From Thermoplasmata archaeon (lineage in GTDB: Archaea; Thermoplasmatota; Thermoplasmata; Lutacidiplasmatales; UBA184), in assembly GCA_030043545.1 (NCBI GenBank), contig JASHXM010000213.1:1-6298 (forward strand): 6,298 nt of DNA, read 5' to 3'. The translations under genes were made by a program, and so were the position numbers. Below are positions 5,948 through 6,298 of this stretch, one piece after another (position 1 is the first letter of the stretch; each line of letters starts with the position of its first letter). The notes below the pieces were generated by a model, which saw only the letters and a program-made list of their open reading frames with translations, ran no database searches and was not told the origin of the DNA.

Positions 5948-6298
5948 TCAAACGAAACGAACCGAGTATAAACCCATCCGGCCCGCCGACCCGGCCCCGC
6001 CGGGCTCGAGGAGCGGGCCCGCGGGGACCGGCTCCTCGCGAGATCGAGGCCCGACCCGCCGAGCCCGCTGGAACGCTCGGGTCTTCTCCCGGTGGCACGT
6101 CCGACAGACGGTCTGGAGGTTCGAGTACTCCAGCGCGGCCCCACCCGCCGCGATCTCCACGATGTGGTCGACGTCGAGCTCTCGGGCCCTCCGCCGCCGC
6201 GCGCAGATGCGGCAGGTGTAGCGGTCGCGGAGCATGACGTAGCTGCGCGCGGAGTCCCAGAAGTAGTGGCCGTGGAACCTCCAGCGGCACCGGCGCGA
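5948..6298 (-). CDS. HNH-endonuclease-type zinc protein (5' end outside window)
   Basis: The frame is open from the right edge to the TGA at 5948-5950, giving 116 visible residues; the N-terminus is missing. An internal Met (codon 6235-6233) exists, but conserved-looking sequence continues upstream of it (RRCRWRFHGHYFWDSARSYV), so it is unlikely to be the start. The HNH core is clear: paired zinc ligands CRIC (29-32) and CRTC (65-68), catalytic-type DVDHI (42-46), SNLQ with Asn60, and His69 in CHREK. Such modules bind metal and cut DNA in restriction, homing or repair nucleases; the precise role here is unknown. Cys4 just before WRF suggests a second zinc knuckle starting off-window. A basic, Pro/Gly-rich tail of about 40 residues follows the core. 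Its stop is only 6 nt from the thermopsin ATG, and its last codons contain that gene's TATA box. Confidence 0.85.
   Translation of the reverse strand, partial: SRRCRWRFHGHYFWDSARSYVMLRDRYTCRICARRRRARELDVDHIVEIAAGGAALEYSNLQTVCRTCHREKTRAFQRARRVGPRSREEPVPAGPLLEPGGAGSAGRMGLYSVRFV
5967..5972 (-). promoter_or_regulatory. Archaeal TATA box for the thermopsin-fusion gene
   Basis: On the minus strand the sequence GGGTTTATACTCGG has its TTTATA centred about 28 nt before the ATG at 5941. In archaea transcription begins about 25 nt downstream of the TATA centre, so the mRNA should start within a few bases of the ATG and be leaderless; no Shine-Dalgarno is visible there. The box lies inside the HNH coding sequence, where it encodes the Gly-Leu-Tyr-Ser residues close to the C-terminus. 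Confidence 0.7.

Noticed and set aside
6007..6038. 8-bp inverted repeat (cgaggagc / gctcctcg) with a 16-nt loop inside the HNH 3' coding region
   Set aside because: It lies within coding sequence about 60 nt upstream of the stop and has no T tract, so chance pairing in GC-rich DNA is the simplest explanation.
5490..6221. Plus-strand open frame of 243 codons crossing the thermopsin start and the HNH gene
   Set aside because: It spans two well-supported minus-strand genes and their promoter, and its product is Pro/Ala/Thr-rich low complexity.

Overview
The window is very GC-rich and gene-dense. It most likely comes from an archaeon of the Thermoplasmata lineage (Thermoplasmatota). Three things point there: a thermopsin-family (peptidase A5) surface protein carrying the C-terminal repeat module common in that group, an archaeal TATA box placed for a leaderless transcript, and no recognisable bacterial -35/-10 promoter. 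This assignment is inference from protein style, not from a marker gene.

Layout, left to right. Positions 1-800 (minus) hold the N-terminal two thirds or so of a membrane-anchored PstS phosphate-binding protein; its 3' end lies outside the window. Positions 801-1035 form a divergent intergenic region with one AT-rich island (about 929-936), a perfect 9-bp hairpin covering the likely pstS Shine-Dalgarno, and a candidate promoter for the next gene. Positions 1036-1578 (plus) encode an APS kinase (CysC). It converges on the next gene across a 31-bp gap that contains an imperfect inverted repeat. Positions 1610-5941 (minus) encode a 1443-residue surface protein: signal peptide, proregion, thermopsin domain, NosD-like beta-helix, three C-terminal repeat modules, one transmembrane segment and an Arg/Pro-rich cytoplasmic tail. 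Positions 5948-6298 (minus) hold the C-terminal part of an HNH-endonuclease-type zinc protein that runs off the right edge. The promoter of the thermopsin gene is embedded in the last codons of this HNH gene.

The genes do not form one obvious pathway. PstS (phosphate capture) and CysC (PAPS synthesis from activated sulfate) share a divergent control region, so co-regulation is possible but unproven. The thermopsin fusion looks like a membrane-tethered extracellular acid protease or adhesin and dominates the window. I see no CRISPR array, tRNA, rRNA, insertion sequence or attachment site. The most notable items are the domain architecture and heavy predicted glycosylation of the thermopsin fusion, the hairpin that would sequester the pstS ribosome-binding site, and the promoter nested in the HNH coding sequence. 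I see no clear sign of an entirely new system.
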